Below, piece after piece: positions 50,392 through 59,527 of a DNA stretch of 64,000 nt. Numbering within the stretch: position 1 is the stretch's first letter; each line of letters starts with the position of its first letter. The notes below the pieces were generated by a model. It had not been told where the DNA came from, did no database searches, and saw only the letters and a list, made by a program, of their open reading frames with translations. The stretch lies in NCBI GenBank assembly GCA_965227255.1, contig CBDDFS010000002.1, positions 620,001-684,000 of the forward strand. The letters are read 5' to 3'. Source of the DNA: CBDDFS01 sp965227255. Lineage in GTDB: Bacteria > Bacteroidota > Bacteroidia > Flavobacteriales_E > Vicingaceae. The translations under genes and the position numbers were made by a program.

Positions 50392-51920
50392 TGAACGAAA
50401 AGATCGCATATTCTGAATTCTTTGAATTCACTGCTTTCAAAAAAAGAATTTGGGATTCGATATTCTTGGTTTTATTCATTCTGGTTAGTTTGACCTGCAA
50501 TTATCAGGAGATTTTATTCAAAAGGCCGCAGAGTGTCCACATTTGGCGTCAAACAGACTGCACTTCACTTGCCTTGAATTATCATCAGAATGACTTGCCA
50601 CTTCTGCATCCACAAATGCACTTCCGCTTTAATCCAAATGCAGAGGCTATGGGAGAATTCCCTGTGATGTATTACCTGGTTGGCAAGCTCTATGATATAT
50701 TCGGATTTCATGAATTCATATACCGACTCTTTTGGTTGATTATAATGTTCATTGGGAGTTTTTCCCTGTACAGACTTTCCTTTGAAATTCTCGATATGCC
50801 AATGGAATCCATATTCATTGGCTTTCTACTCATGCTTTCACCTGTGGTTTCCTATTATGGTGTGAGTTTTATTTCAGATCCGGTGGCTCTCTTTATTCTG
50901 CCACCTGCATTTTGGCTTTTATTTAAATTCTGGAAAGGCGGAAGTTTCATCCTCTTCTTTTTTTCAATTCTACTCTTCACTTTGTCTTCTTTATTGAAAC
51001 TGAGCAACATCATTATCCCTTTTGCCTTGCTCGGGATTTTAATTCTCTATTTATCTACGAAGAAAAACTGGAAAAAAGCAGGGCTCTTGCTTTCTGGTGC
51101 AATCGTGATAACCGTTTTGAATTATGTGTGGTATAGTTATTCGATCGCATTTAACGAAAAAAATGATACTGCTTATTTCCTGATGAGATCCATGCCTTTG
51201 TGGGAGATGTCAAAGGATGAATTCAGTTTTGTGAATTCAGTGATTAAAAATGATCGGCTTCCTCAATTATATAATAGTTCCATGATTTATATAACAGGGT
51301 CAATTTTATTATTGACGTTGATTAAAAGGCAGGTTAGATTCTGGACCAAGACCTTCATTGTTTCATGTCTAATCGGCTTATTGGCCTTCGTTGTTCTCTT
51401 CTATCAACAATTCAAGTATCATGACTATTACATGATATTCATGGTAATGATTTTCCCCGTAGTTTTTGTTTCATTCTATCAATTCCTGAAAGGAGCTCAA
51501 ATGAAGGCGAAATGGGCGTTGCTATTGAAGGTCATACCAATCCTGCTTCTGGCCTATAATACATATCATTCCTCAAGGCTTTTGAAATACAGATTTAATG
51601 AACCCGAGAATCCTTTTTATAATGACCTGGGTTATTTTTCTCTTGAACCAGCTTTAGAGGAGATGGGGGTAAGTCGGGAAGACTATGTAATCAGCATTTA
51701 CGATCCAAGTCCGAATGCTACTTTATACCTGATGAATAGATCCGGCTGGAGCAATTTATATCATAATCCTTTTAAAGCAAGCGATGTGGAACTATTCAAA
51801 AAATTTGGAGCCAGGTTTCTTATTGTAGGAGGAAAAGACAAACTAACGAATGAGGAGTTGAAGCCTTATATGACGAGATTGAAAGGAAGACACAAACAGA
51901 TTTATGTCTTCGAGCTTTAG
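50391..51920 (+). CDS. GT-C fold membrane glycosyltransferase (ArnT/PMT-like)
   Basis: A 509-residue polytopic inner membrane protein with about eleven helices. The first periplasmic loop contains VHIWRQTDCTSLALNYHQND, the (D/W-R-x-D-like) loop typical of lipid-phosphate-dependent GT39/GT83-type enzymes. A soluble C-terminal part ends ...GRHKQIYVFEL. It probably moves a sugar from a polyprenyl phosphate carrier to an envelope acceptor. The convergent GT2 next door (51917-52681) could make such a carrier sugar. The ATG overlaps the ABC stop (TGATG). Confidence 0.85.
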   Translation: MNEKIAYSEFFEFTAFKKRIWDSIFLVLFILVSLTCNYQEILFKRPQSVHIWRQTDCTSLALNYHQNDLPLLHPQMHFRFNPNAEAMGEFPVMYYLVGKLYDIFGFHEFIYRLFWLIIMFIGSFSLYRLSFEILDMPMESIFIGFLLMLSPVVSYYGVSFISDPVALFILPPAFWLLFKFWKGGSFILFFFSILLFTLSSLLKLSNIIIPFALLGILILYLSTKKNWKKAGLLLSGAIVITVLNYVWYSYSIAFNEKNDTAYFLMRSMPLWEMSKDEFSFVNSVIKNDRLPQLYNSSMIYITGSILLLTLIKRQVRFWTKTFIVSCLIGLLAFVVLFYQQFKYHDYYMIFMVMIFPVVFVSFYQFLKGAQMKAKWALLLKVIPILLLAYNTYHSSRLLKYRFNEPENPFYNDLGYFSLEPALEEMGVSREDYVISIYDPSPNATLYLMNRSGWSNLYHNPFKASDVELFKKFGARFLIVGGKDKLTNEELKPYMTRLKGRHKQIYVFEL

Positions 51921-52681
51921 TCAATAGTTTTGCTACTATATTTTGAACGTATCCTCATAAGTTCTAGAGGTATTCTGAAAGCGTAAGTCAAAGGTATTTT
52001 TGAGTCTCCTTTTTCTGTCCATTTTTTTACAGGATACTCAAACATTTCTTTTTCAATCTTTTCATACCCGAATAAGATCAAAAGCCGGAAAATGATCTCA
52101 ACATCAAACAACCATCGGCTCGTGAAACGCTCTTCAAATATTGATTTAAGACGGTCTTTTCTTATGAATTTGAATCCACATTGTGTATCGTAAATCGCCA
52201 ATTTCAAGGATTTGCTTATCATCGTGGCGATGATCCTTCCCACGTAATGCCTGGCATTTGATCTTGTAATTTCTGTGGACCCGAACAACTTTATTCTTGA
52301 ACCAAAGACCATCGACGGATTCGAAAACTCCAGAATTGCCTTTCGTATTTCCGTGATCTCAGAAAGAGGTGTGGAAAGATCGGCATCCATAAAGGCGATG
52401 TAGTCAAATTCTGCTTCTTCCTCCAGTAATTTCAGAACTCCCGATCTGACAGCTTCCGCTTTGCCTGAATTTTTATTTAATTCCAGTGTATTGACACGTT
52501 GTGGAAAGTCTGCTTTCAATGCTGCGAGAACGTCGGAGGTCTTGTCTTTACTGCCATCATTTACAAAAAGAATGTCTGTGTCATTTGAATCCGAGCTCAG
52601 AAATTCTTTGAACTCCTGAACTGGTAAACGGCTGGCCTCGTTGTAACAAGGAATGATTACTTGAAATTTCAATGTCGACAC
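51917..52681 (-). CDS. Family 2 glycosyltransferase (dolichyl-phosphate sugar synthase-like)
   Basis: A 254-residue GT-A enzyme. Start FQVIIPCYNEASRLP, then DILFVNDGSKDKTSD, and the metal-binding YIAFMDADLSTPLSEI, with DTQCGFKFIRKDRL downstream, resemble polyprenyl-phosphate glucosyl/mannosyltransferases. No C-terminal membrane helices are present. The start codon is GTG (52679-52681); no ATG lies nearby. It overlaps the convergent GT-C gene by 4 bases and is 9 bases from scoB. Confidence 0.88.
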   Translation of the reverse strand: MSTLKFQVIIPCYNEASRLPVQEFKEFLSSDSNDTDILFVNDGSKDKTSDVLAALKADFPQRVNTLELNKNSGKAEAVRSGVLKLLEEEAEFDYIAFMDADLSTPLSEITEIRKAILEFSNPSMVFGSRIKLFGSTEITRSNARHYVGRIIATMISKSLKLAIYDTQCGFKFIRKDRLKSIFEERFTSRWLFDVEIIFRLLILFGYEKIEKEMFEYPVKKWTEKGDSKIPLTYAFRIPLELMRIRSKYSSKTID

Positions 52682-52690
52682 AAAACTGTC

Positions 52691-53350
52691 TTATACTCCT
52701 GTCATTTCAGGAATTTCACCTTCGATTACAAGCCTTCCTTCGGTAGCTTTTTCAATTTCTTCAACGCTTACTCCGGGAGCTCTTTCCAAAAGCTTGAATC
52801 CATCCGGGGTGACTTCCAGAAAGGCCAGATTTGTCACAATTTTTTTGACACAAGCCACACCGGTAAGGGGTAATGTACAATTCCTTAGAAGCTTTGATTC
52901 CCCGGCTTTGTTGGTATGCATCATGGCCACGATAATATTTTCGGCTGAGGCAACAAGATCCATGGCCCCGCCCATTCCTTTAACCATTCTTCCCGGGATT
53001 TTCCAGTTCGCAATATCACCATTGTCTGCTACTTCCATTGCACCAAGAACAGTAAGCTGAACATGTTGTCCTCTGATCATGGAAAAACTAAGTGCTGAAT
53101 CAAAAAATGCAGCCCCCTGTCTTACCGTGATTGTTTGTTTACCCGCATTTATTACATCAGCATCTTCTTCTCCTTCATATGGAAATGGTCCCATACCCAT
53201 GACACCATTTTCTGACTGAAATTCTACTTCAATGCCTTCCGGGATATAATTAGCCACAAGTGTGGGAATACCAATCCCCAGATTTACATAGTAACCATCC
53301 TGCAGCTCCTGTGCGATTCTTTTCGCTATTCCATTTTTATCTAGTGGCAT
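52691..53350 (-). CDS. scoB: 3-oxoacid CoA-transferase subunit B
   Basis: A 219-residue beta subunit of succinyl-CoA:3-ketoacid CoA-transferase-type enzymes. NLGIGIPTLVANYIP opens the fold, and the catalytic glutamate is in FQSENGVMGMGPFPYEGEED (SENGxxG motif). It also has GGAMDLVASAENIIVAM and CTLPLTG. It follows subunit A by 2 bases. The complex exchanges CoA between succinyl-CoA and acetoacetate or related acids, useful for ketogenic amino-acid or fatty-acid use. Confidence 0.95.
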   Translation of the reverse strand: MPLDKNGIAKRIAQELQDGYYVNLGIGIPTLVANYIPEGIEVEFQSENGVMGMGPFPYEGEEDADVINAGKQTITVRQGAAFFDSALSFSMIRGQHVQLTVLGAMEVADNGDIANWKIPGRMVKGMGGAMDLVASAENIIVAMMHTNKAGESKLLRNCTLPLTGVACVKKIVTNLAFLEVTPDGFKLLERAPGVSVEEIEKATEGRLVIEGEIPEMTGV

Positions 53351-53352
53351 GT

Positions 53353-54051
53353 TTATGGTCTTGGTCTCGTTGTTCGTTGTTCAATTCTTTTTTCATACTT
53401 ACGACCTTGGAATATTCGCTGTATAAATATTCCCGGAGTATGTACATGGTCGGGATCTATCTCGCCGGGCTCAACCAACTCTTCTACTTCTGCAATAGTG
53501 ATTCTGCCAGCCATGGCCATAAGAGGATTGAAATTACGGGCGGTTCCACGAAATTGAAGGTTTCCTTCTTTATCGCCTTTCCAGGCTTTCACGATTGCAA
53601 AATCAGCGGTAAGCGCTGATTCAAGGATGTGCATTTTTCCATTGTATTCCCTTACTTCTTTGCCCTCCGCAATCTCTGTCCCATATCCGGCAGGCGTGTA
53701 AAAAGCCGGAATTCCAGCACCTCCGGCTCTGCATCTTTCTGCAAGAGAACCTTGTGGAATCAAATCAACTTCCAATTCGCCACTCAACATCTGACGCTCG
53801 AATTCATCATTTTCACCTACATAGGAAGAAATCATTTTTTTAATCTGCCGGTTTTGAAGAAGTAAACCCAGTCCGAAATCATCCACGCCAGCATTATTAG
53901 ATATGCAGGTCAGGCCGTTTATACCGCTCTCGGCAAGAGCCCGGATTGTATTTTCAGGAATTCCGCAAAGTCCGAAACCTCCAAGCATCAGTGTCATGTT
54001 GTCCTCGATGCCCTCAATAGCTTCGTATTCGTCCTTAATAATCTTATTCAT
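53353..54051 (-). CDS. scoA: 3-oxoacid CoA-transferase subunit A
   Basis: A 232-residue alpha subunit. The glycine-rich start MLGGFGLCGIPENTIRAL is the family signature, with SNNAGVDDFGLGLLL and LIPQGSLAERCRAGGAGIPAFYTPAGYGT. It is 2 bases from subunit B. Its C-terminal tail is basic (KYEKRIEQRTTRPRP) and longer than usual. Confidence 0.95.
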   Translation of the reverse strand: MNKIIKDEYEAIEGIEDNMTLMLGGFGLCGIPENTIRALAESGINGLTCISNNAGVDDFGLGLLLQNRQIKKMISSYVGENDEFERQMLSGELEVDLIPQGSLAERCRAGGAGIPAFYTPAGYGTEIAEGKEVREYNGKMHILESALTADFAIVKAWKGDKEGNLQFRGTARNFNPLMAMAGRITIAEVEELVEPGEIDPDHVHTPGIFIQRIFQGRKYEKRIEQRTTRPRP

Positions 54052-54098
54052 TGTAAGTACAGTAGAAATTTAGTCGATCGCTTTTCAATGGGTAAGGA

Positions 54099-56549
54099 TC
54101 ACCCACCATCCATGTCATCAAAATAATCGTCTGAAACAACTGACCAGTCGATTACTTCTTCTTTTTTCTTGTCACAATCTAACTCAATACTAATCTTTTT
54201 TTCAGGCTTTTCAAAATCTTCCTTCGACACATGGATGCTGGTATCTGCATAGACTTTTTGCATGTAATAACCCCACATAGGAAGGGCCATATTTGTACCC
54301 ATACCGAGAGATAATCTGGAAAATCTTACCCCAGGGTCTTCAGCGCCAACCCACACACCTGTCACAAGATCAGGAGTCAGCCCCATGAACCATCCATCCG
54401 AGTGATTCTGGGTTGTTCCCGTTTTCCCTGCAATTGGATTTGTAAACTTCCCGTAGGGTCTCTGTAATCTTAGTCGAATGGCTGTACCCCTTCTGCGATG
54501 ATCGGGATCATATTCATTTCGTAGTCCATCAACAGTATTCTTCAGAAGCTCAAGCATTATATAGGCCGCCTCTTCCGTCATGACTTCATTTGTCTCTGGA
54601 TTGAAATCCACGATGACATTGCCGTTTTTATCTTCAATTCTGCTGATGAAAGTCGGTTCGATCCACACTCCTTTATTGGCAAAAGTAGAGTAGGCCCCAA
54701 CCATTTCATATAGACTAACATCTGCGACACCGAGACATAAAGATGGCACGGGGTCAAATGGACTCTTGATCCCCAATTCCTTGACAAAATCCACAAGCAC
54801 ATTTGGCCCAAGATTCCTCATCAGCCAAGCTGTATAGTTGTTCATGGAATTTGCCAGACCGAATTCCATGTTAATCTTTCCACCCCATCTGAATCCATCA
54901 GTTTTTGGTGTCCAATCTCTCATTAATCCCCAGCTTCCTTTACTGATCGTGACATCACTATTGGGAATTTCAAAGCACGGGTCATATCCACTTTGAATTG
55001 CTATTGAATAAAGAAACGGTTTGATGGTAGATCCGATCTGCCTTTTGGCAAGTTTGACATGGTCATATCTGAAATGCTCATAATCTATTCCACCCACCCA
55101 GGCTTTGATATTTCCGGTGTGCGGATCCATGGACAGCATACCTGCTTGAAGGAAACTCTTATAATATTTGATGGAATCCATAGGAGACATTATAGTATCG
55201 ATTTCGCCTCTCCAGGAAAACACCTTCATTTCTGTGGGTGAATCAAATACCTTATCAATAGAATCTTCACTTATAACTGGTCTTTGATGTTCGCAATCAG
55301 AACTGGTACAAACAATAAATTCTTCACCTTCAATCTTTTTAATCTCCAAGACACTTCCTCTTCTTCCGCAATTGGCGCACTCCTTGCCCGATAGGACATC
55401 ATATCGATGGCTTCTGGTTTTGGCGTAATTCAGGATGGCCTCTCTTTGTTCTTTCGTCGTTTTCCAGTCGAATGGTGCATTCTTCTTTTTCGACAAATCC
55501 CTGAAGAAATCATCCTGTAATTCCACTCTTAAATGTTCTTCCACCGCCCACTCTGCATATCTCTGCATTCTAGCATCTATGGTTGTATGAACCACCAGTC
55601 CGTCACTGTAAATATTGTAAGGACTTTTGTCTTCATCATTTTTATGGAATAGATAATTGCCATCTTCATCTTGTTCCTGAAACAGTCTTTTAAGTTCTGC
55701 CCTAAGAATCTCCCGGAAATAAGGTGCAAGACCTTCTTTGTGATCAACTCTCTGGTAATCCAGCTCAATAGGTTTGGTTTTTAAAGTGTCAAAAGCCTCT
55801 TCTGTGATGTACCCATTTCTCTTCATCTGAGCGAAAACCACATTCCTTCTCTGGGTCGTCTGCTCCATCCTTCTCAGCGGATTAAATAAGCTGGGGTTCT
55901 TGGCCATTCCCACCAACATTGCAGACTCATAAATATCGAGTTCAGATGGTTTTTTGTTGAAATAAACCCTTGCTGCAGATTCGATCCCAACCGCATTGTT
56001 CAGGAAATCGAATCTGTTAAGATACATGGCAATAATCTCTTGTTTGGTGTAGTGCCTTTCCAGTCGCACTGCAATGAGCCACTCCTTAAGTTTTTGAAGT
56101 ATTCTTCCCAGACCACTGGCGGGTTCGCCAGAAAAAAGCATTTTCGAAAGTTGTTGTGTTATGGTTGAGGCTCCTCCACCGCGTCCCATTTTCAGAACGG
56201 CTCTTGCCACACCTCGCATATCAATACCCGAATGATCATAATAACGCTCATCCTCTGTCGCCACCAGTGCATCGACTAAATAGGGTGAAAGCTCTTCATA
56301 CGAGATGTTCGTTCGGTTTTGATTAAAATACTTCCCAAGCATCTCCCCATCGGAAGTGTATACCACTGTGGCAAGACTACTATTCGGGTTTTCGAGCTCC
56401 TCAAATTTTGGTAGTTCACCAAAGGCTCCCGCCGCAGCCAATCCAAGGCCGGTGCCTAATATCAGAAACGGAGAAAGGGCAATTAACCAGAAAAGTATCA
56501 ATAATCTTTTCCTTCTCTTTTTTTGATTTTCGTCGGTTTTACTGCTCAT
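54099..56549 (-). CDS. Class A penicillin-binding protein 1A-type
   Basis: An 816-residue bifunctional peptidoglycan synthase. One membrane helix (residues ~14-40) is followed by the glycosyltransferase (catalytic Glu99 in ATEDERYYDHSGIDMRG, then GGASTITQQLSKMLF). The transpeptidase has GSTIKPF (Ser507, Lys510), SMN (568-570) and GKTGTT. Between them an insert holds four cysteines at 391, 394, 414 and 419 (CANCGRRG...CTSSDC), a zinc-ribbon-like set uncommon in an extracytoplasmic enzyme. It is encoded after gldH, overlapping by 11 bases. Confidence 0.95.
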   Translation of the reverse strand: MSSKTDENQKKRRKRLLILFWLIALSPFLILGTGLGLAAAGAFGELPKFEELENPNSSLATVVYTSDGEMLGKYFNQNRTNISYEELSPYLVDALVATEDERYYDHSGIDMRGVARAVLKMGRGGGASTITQQLSKMLFSGEPASGLGRILQKLKEWLIAVRLERHYTKQEIIAMYLNRFDFLNNAVGIESAARVYFNKKPSELDIYESAMLVGMAKNPSLFNPLRRMEQTTQRRNVVFAQMKRNGYITEEAFDTLKTKPIELDYQRVDHKEGLAPYFREILRAELKRLFQEQDEDGNYLFHKNDEDKSPYNIYSDGLVVHTTIDARMQRYAEWAVEEHLRVELQDDFFRDLSKKKNAPFDWKTTKEQREAILNYAKTRSHRYDVLSGKECANCGRRGSVLEIKKIEGEEFIVCTSSDCEHQRPVISEDSIDKVFDSPTEMKVFSWRGEIDTIMSPMDSIKYYKSFLQAGMLSMDPHTGNIKAWVGGIDYEHFRYDHVKLAKRQIGSTIKPFLYSIAIQSGYDPCFEIPNSDVTISKGSWGLMRDWTPKTDGFRWGGKINMEFGLANSMNNYTAWLMRNLGPNVLVDFVKELGIKSPFDPVPSLCLGVADVSLYEMVGAYSTFANKGVWIEPTFISRIEDKNGNVIVDFNPETNEVMTEEAAYIMLELLKNTVDGLRNEYDPDHRRRGTAIRLRLQRPYGKFTNPIAGKTGTTQNHSDGWFMGLTPDLVTGVWVGAEDPGVRFSRLSLGMGTNMALPMWGYYMQKVYADTSIHVSKEDFEKPEKKISIELDCDKKKEEVIDWSVVSDDYFDDMDGG

Positions 56550-57012
56550 CTATCTCTACTCTGATTCCTACGTCCGTTATGGCCTTTAAAGTATCATGTC
56601 TCATACCATGAACCATGCTGATGTTGTACTGGCCAGACTCAAGCATTTTAACTCCTTTTAAAATTGGAATCTGACTTTGCCATAAACTACCAACTCCTTT
56701 ACCTTTCCATCTGCCATCCGACTCAGCCAGCATGACTTCAACGGTGTCTCTGAAGAATTTATTGGATGGCGACGTCATTTCCATGTATAAATACAGGTTT
56801 CTGTATTGGTAATCATTGCTGTTTCTGATATTGACAAAAACATTATAGTTGCTCAATGTGTCTTCAATTACAAAGTTGAATTCTTTTTTGTCAGATATTG
56901 ACCACTTGGCGGAAGGGATTTCAACATTAGAATCTAATATCCTCGACGAATCACAGGAAAAATGCATTAAAACAACAATTACTGCAAGGTACCTGAACTT
57001 AATTCTTTTCAT
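56539..57012 (-). CDS. gldH: Gliding motility lipoprotein GldH
   Basis: A 157-residue lipoprotein (lipid cysteine at 20 in MHFSC). The body (FNFVIEDTLSNYNVFVNIRN, YRNLYLYMEM, WKGKGVGSLWQSQIPIL, GQYNISMVHGMRHDTL) matches GldH, needed for gliding and for type IX-dependent surface motion in Flavobacterium. The start is the ATG at 57010-57012, which overlaps ricT by 14 bases. PBP1A follows. The holB-ricT-gldH-PBP order is common in Bacteroidota. Confidence 0.93.
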   Translation of the reverse strand: MKRIKFRYLAVIVVLMHFSCDSSRILDSNVEIPSAKWSISDKKEFNFVIEDTLSNYNVFVNIRNSNDYQYRNLYLYMEMTSPSNKFFRDTVEVMLAESDGRWKGKGVGSLWQSQIPILKGVKMLESGQYNISMVHGMRHDTLKAITDVGIRVEIDEQ

Positions 57013-58156
57013 TTCTATCTCCTCTTCTTTTATTGTACCTTTTATTCTTGCTTCTGCGTTTACTCTTCTTTTTAAGATCCTTATCAAACCTAGTTAGTTC
57101 GTCCTGACCAACAACATTTTCCCAAGACACCTTTCGTTCTTTTACATCTTCTGCAATCAAAAGATCATCAACAATCTTTCCATTGTTATTTAGCTCAATG
57201 ATCTCATGGACTCTTTCTAGTGAGATTTCGATAAAATGATTGGGATTCTCGGGATAGGCATAGGTCATTGTATTCTTAAATATGTCCATCTTCTGATAGA
57301 TAGCTTTCCCTTTGTCCGTGTTCAATTTTGTATTTGTATTGGGAAACTTTTTAAGTTCTTCCATATAATTGTCGAGCTCGTAGTTCAAACAACATTTGAG
57401 TTTTCCACATTGTCCGGCAAGTTTTTCGGGGTTCAAAGCCAGTTGCTGATACCGAGCCGCCGAGGTGGAAACAGATCTGAAATCGGTTAACCAGGTGCTG
57501 CAACAAAGTTCTCTGCCACAAGATCCTATTCCGCCAATGCGACTCGCTTCCTGCCTCATGCCGATCTGTTTCATTTCTATTCTGGCCTTGAATTTTTCGG
57601 CAAATTTTTTTACGAGTTCTCGGAAATCTACACGACCTTCTGCGGTATAATAGAAAGTAGCTTTCTTTCCATCACCCTGGTATTCAACATCAGAAATTTT
57701 CATGTTCAGGTCTAATGATCGGGCTATTACTCTTGCTTTCAACATTACATCCGCTTCTCTTGATCGAAATTTCTCCCATTTCTCAATATCGTTACTGCTG
57801 GCTTTTCGAATTATGTTTGGCAGCTTATCAAGCTGAATAAGTTGGCCACGTTTATTCATTTGTGCTTTAACGAGGTCACCGGTTAGGGACACTATTCCGA
57901 TATCATAACCCGGATTCGCTTCAAGAACAACAACATCTCCTATGTAAAGACTTAGCTCATTCAGATTATGATAGAATTCTTTTCTACCATTTTTAAATCT
58001 GATTTCGCAACCTAAGAACTTATTTGATGATGAAGGAGGAATTACATTGGCGAGCCAGTCGACCGAATTCAACTTATTACATCCCGAGATGCCACATAAT
58101 CCGTTGTTTTTGCAACCTCCGGGAAGACCATCTTTTCCGCAAGAATTACATGACAT
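56999..58156 (-). CDS. ricT: RicT/YaaT PSP1-domain protein
   Basis: A 385-residue PSP1-domain protein. Cys-rich N-terminus (CNSCGKDGLPGGCKNNGLCGISGC), then PSP1 (~45-130) and RDADVMLKARVIA-type helix-rich part, and a second Cys cluster (GGIGSCGRELCCSTWLTDF; AGQCGKLKCCLNYE) where an Fe-S cluster binds in the Ric complex. In Bacillus, RicT with RicA/RicF steers RNA maturation by RNase Y and biofilm/competence. The C-terminus is strongly basic. Gene lies 27 bases after holB. Confidence 0.93.
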   Translation of the reverse strand: MSCNSCGKDGLPGGCKNNGLCGISGCNKLNSVDWLANVIPPSSSNKFLGCEIRFKNGRKEFYHNLNELSLYIGDVVVLEANPGYDIGIVSLTGDLVKAQMNKRGQLIQLDKLPNIIRKASSNDIEKWEKFRSREADVMLKARVIARSLDLNMKISDVEYQGDGKKATFYYTAEGRVDFRELVKKFAEKFKARIEMKQIGMRQEASRIGGIGSCGRELCCSTWLTDFRSVSTSAARYQQLALNPEKLAGQCGKLKCCLNYELDNYMEELKKFPNTNTKLNTDKGKAIYQKMDIFKNTMTYAYPENPNHFIEISLERVHEIIELNNNGKIVDDLLIAEDVKERKVSWENVVGQDELTRFDKDLKKKSKRRSKNKRYNKRRGDRNEKN

Positions 58157-58183
58157 GCTTCAGGAATTTAATACACCGACTTC

Positions 58184-59335
58184 TCACAAATTTACATTTT
58201 TGGCATTTATGTTGCGGGCGAATTCCAGCGACAATTCCAGAAACACCAATTTGGCGTTGGCATATCTGTTGAGGTGGTCGATTGATTTTTCGAATTTGGA
58301 CATCAATTTGGTGCAGCTTTCAACTGAAATCAAAGGCGCGAAGTTTTTCACGTGCTTTTGCTCACTTTCTTTTATGTAAGTCAGATCCAAAGACCCGTGA
58401 TTATTCAACAGAGCGTTTCTGAAAAAACCGACACCATATTTTAAGATCTGATTTTGCTCTTCTCTCGGTTTTTTGGAGATATCTTCGGAATAGTTGATCA
58501 ATTCAGGCATCTTATCATAGGCCTGATAACATAACCTTGCCCAATTGATGAAATAATCTGTGAGGTCGCTGCTTCCGGAATTGTTGTTCAAAGCTTTTAA
58601 TGCCTTAAGGGGATTTCCTTCTGCCATGCGGATCGTATCCTCTAGTTCATGTTCCGCGATGTTCGATCTAAGAGTTCTTACCCAATCTTTCATTTCTTCT
58701 GGATCCACTTTTCCGATTCTCAGGTTTTGCGTTCTGGAAACAATGGTTGGAAGTACTAATTCTATATTTTCTGTGACCAGAAAGATGTAAGCATTTTGTG
58801 GTGGTTCCTCAATGATCTTTAATAGCCTGTTTGATGAGAAGACATTCAGTTTTTCGGGTAGCCAGATTATGGCGAATCGAGCTTCTCCTTCAAAACTTTT
58901 TAAAGAGATATCCTTGATCAGATCCATGCTATCATCTGTAGAAATAATCGCGTCCTTTCTGTCGGGATTCATTTTCTTCAACCACGACATTCTGTTTATG
59001 TAAGGATTGTCTAATAGAAATTCTCTCCAGTCCTCAGCGTAATATTTACTGATTGGTTTCTTGGGAGCTTTTGGTCCGGTGACGGTTGGATAATAAAAAT
59101 GTACATCGGGATGACTGTACTTGGCAAATTTCACACATGAAGAACATTGGCCGCATGAATCACTTTCCGTCCTTTCTTTACAAGACATATATTGAGCGAA
59201 TGCTATGCTTAAAGCCATATTTGATGAGCCTTCTTCACCCATGAACATAATAGCGTGACCAATTCGGCCGCTATGGTGCATTTCAAGAAGCTTCTTTTTG
59301 AATGCGATATGTCCGGGAATCTCAGAAAACCTCAC
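58184..59335 (-). CDS. holB: DNA polymerase III subunit delta'
   Basis: A 383-residue clamp-loader AAA+ subunit. GHIAFKKKLLEMHHSGRIGHAIMF starts the fold, CGQCSSCVKF is the zinc site, and AIIWLPEKLNVFSSNRLLKIIEEPPQNAYIFLVTEN contains the family SRC/Walker B-like region. Walker A is degenerate (GEEGSSNMAL), as is usual for delta'. It heads the holB-ricT-gldH-PBP1A operon. Confidence 0.93.
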   Translation of the reverse strand: MRFSEIPGHIAFKKKLLEMHHSGRIGHAIMFMGEEGSSNMALSIAFAQYMSCKERTESDSCGQCSSCVKFAKYSHPDVHFYYPTVTGPKAPKKPISKYYAEDWREFLLDNPYINRMSWLKKMNPDRKDAIISTDDSMDLIKDISLKSFEGEARFAIIWLPEKLNVFSSNRLLKIIEEPPQNAYIFLVTENIELVLPTIVSRTQNLRIGKVDPEEMKDWVRTLRSNIAEHELEDTIRMAEGNPLKALKALNNNSGSSDLTDYFINWARLCYQAYDKMPELINYSEDISKKPREEQNQILKYGVGFFRNALLNNHGSLDLTYIKESEQKHVKNFAPLISVESCTKLMSKFEKSIDHLNRYANAKLVFLELSLEFARNINAKNVNL

Positions 59336-59465
59336 AAGGTGGAAAACTAATCAATTTTTACCATGACACAAGTCGGACGGAATGTGAAAATTATTTATGA
59401 AAGGCAATAATAATAAGCTTTTTGAGTATTAAGAAAGGGGTGTTGATAAGGTGATTTACCTTAAA

Positions 59466-59495
59466 TTGCGTAAATCATTTTAATTTGTAGATTTG
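59466..59495 (+). promoter_or_regulatory. Promoter of the 59.5 kb universal stress gene
   Basis: TTG at 59466-59468 and TAGATTTG at 59488-59495 are 19 bases apart, an exact fit to the Bacteroidota -33/-7 arrangement. The -7 box ends 32 bases before the ATG. Confidence 0.65.
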
Positions 59496-59527
59496 TTTGA
59501 ACTTGATCAAGAAATAAAGCGCTAATA

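Noticed and set aside
59440..59527. A sigma-54 promoter upstream of the universal stress gene.
   Set aside because: GG and GC elements are not at the required 10-base spacing, whereas a standard -33/-7 pair fits exactly.
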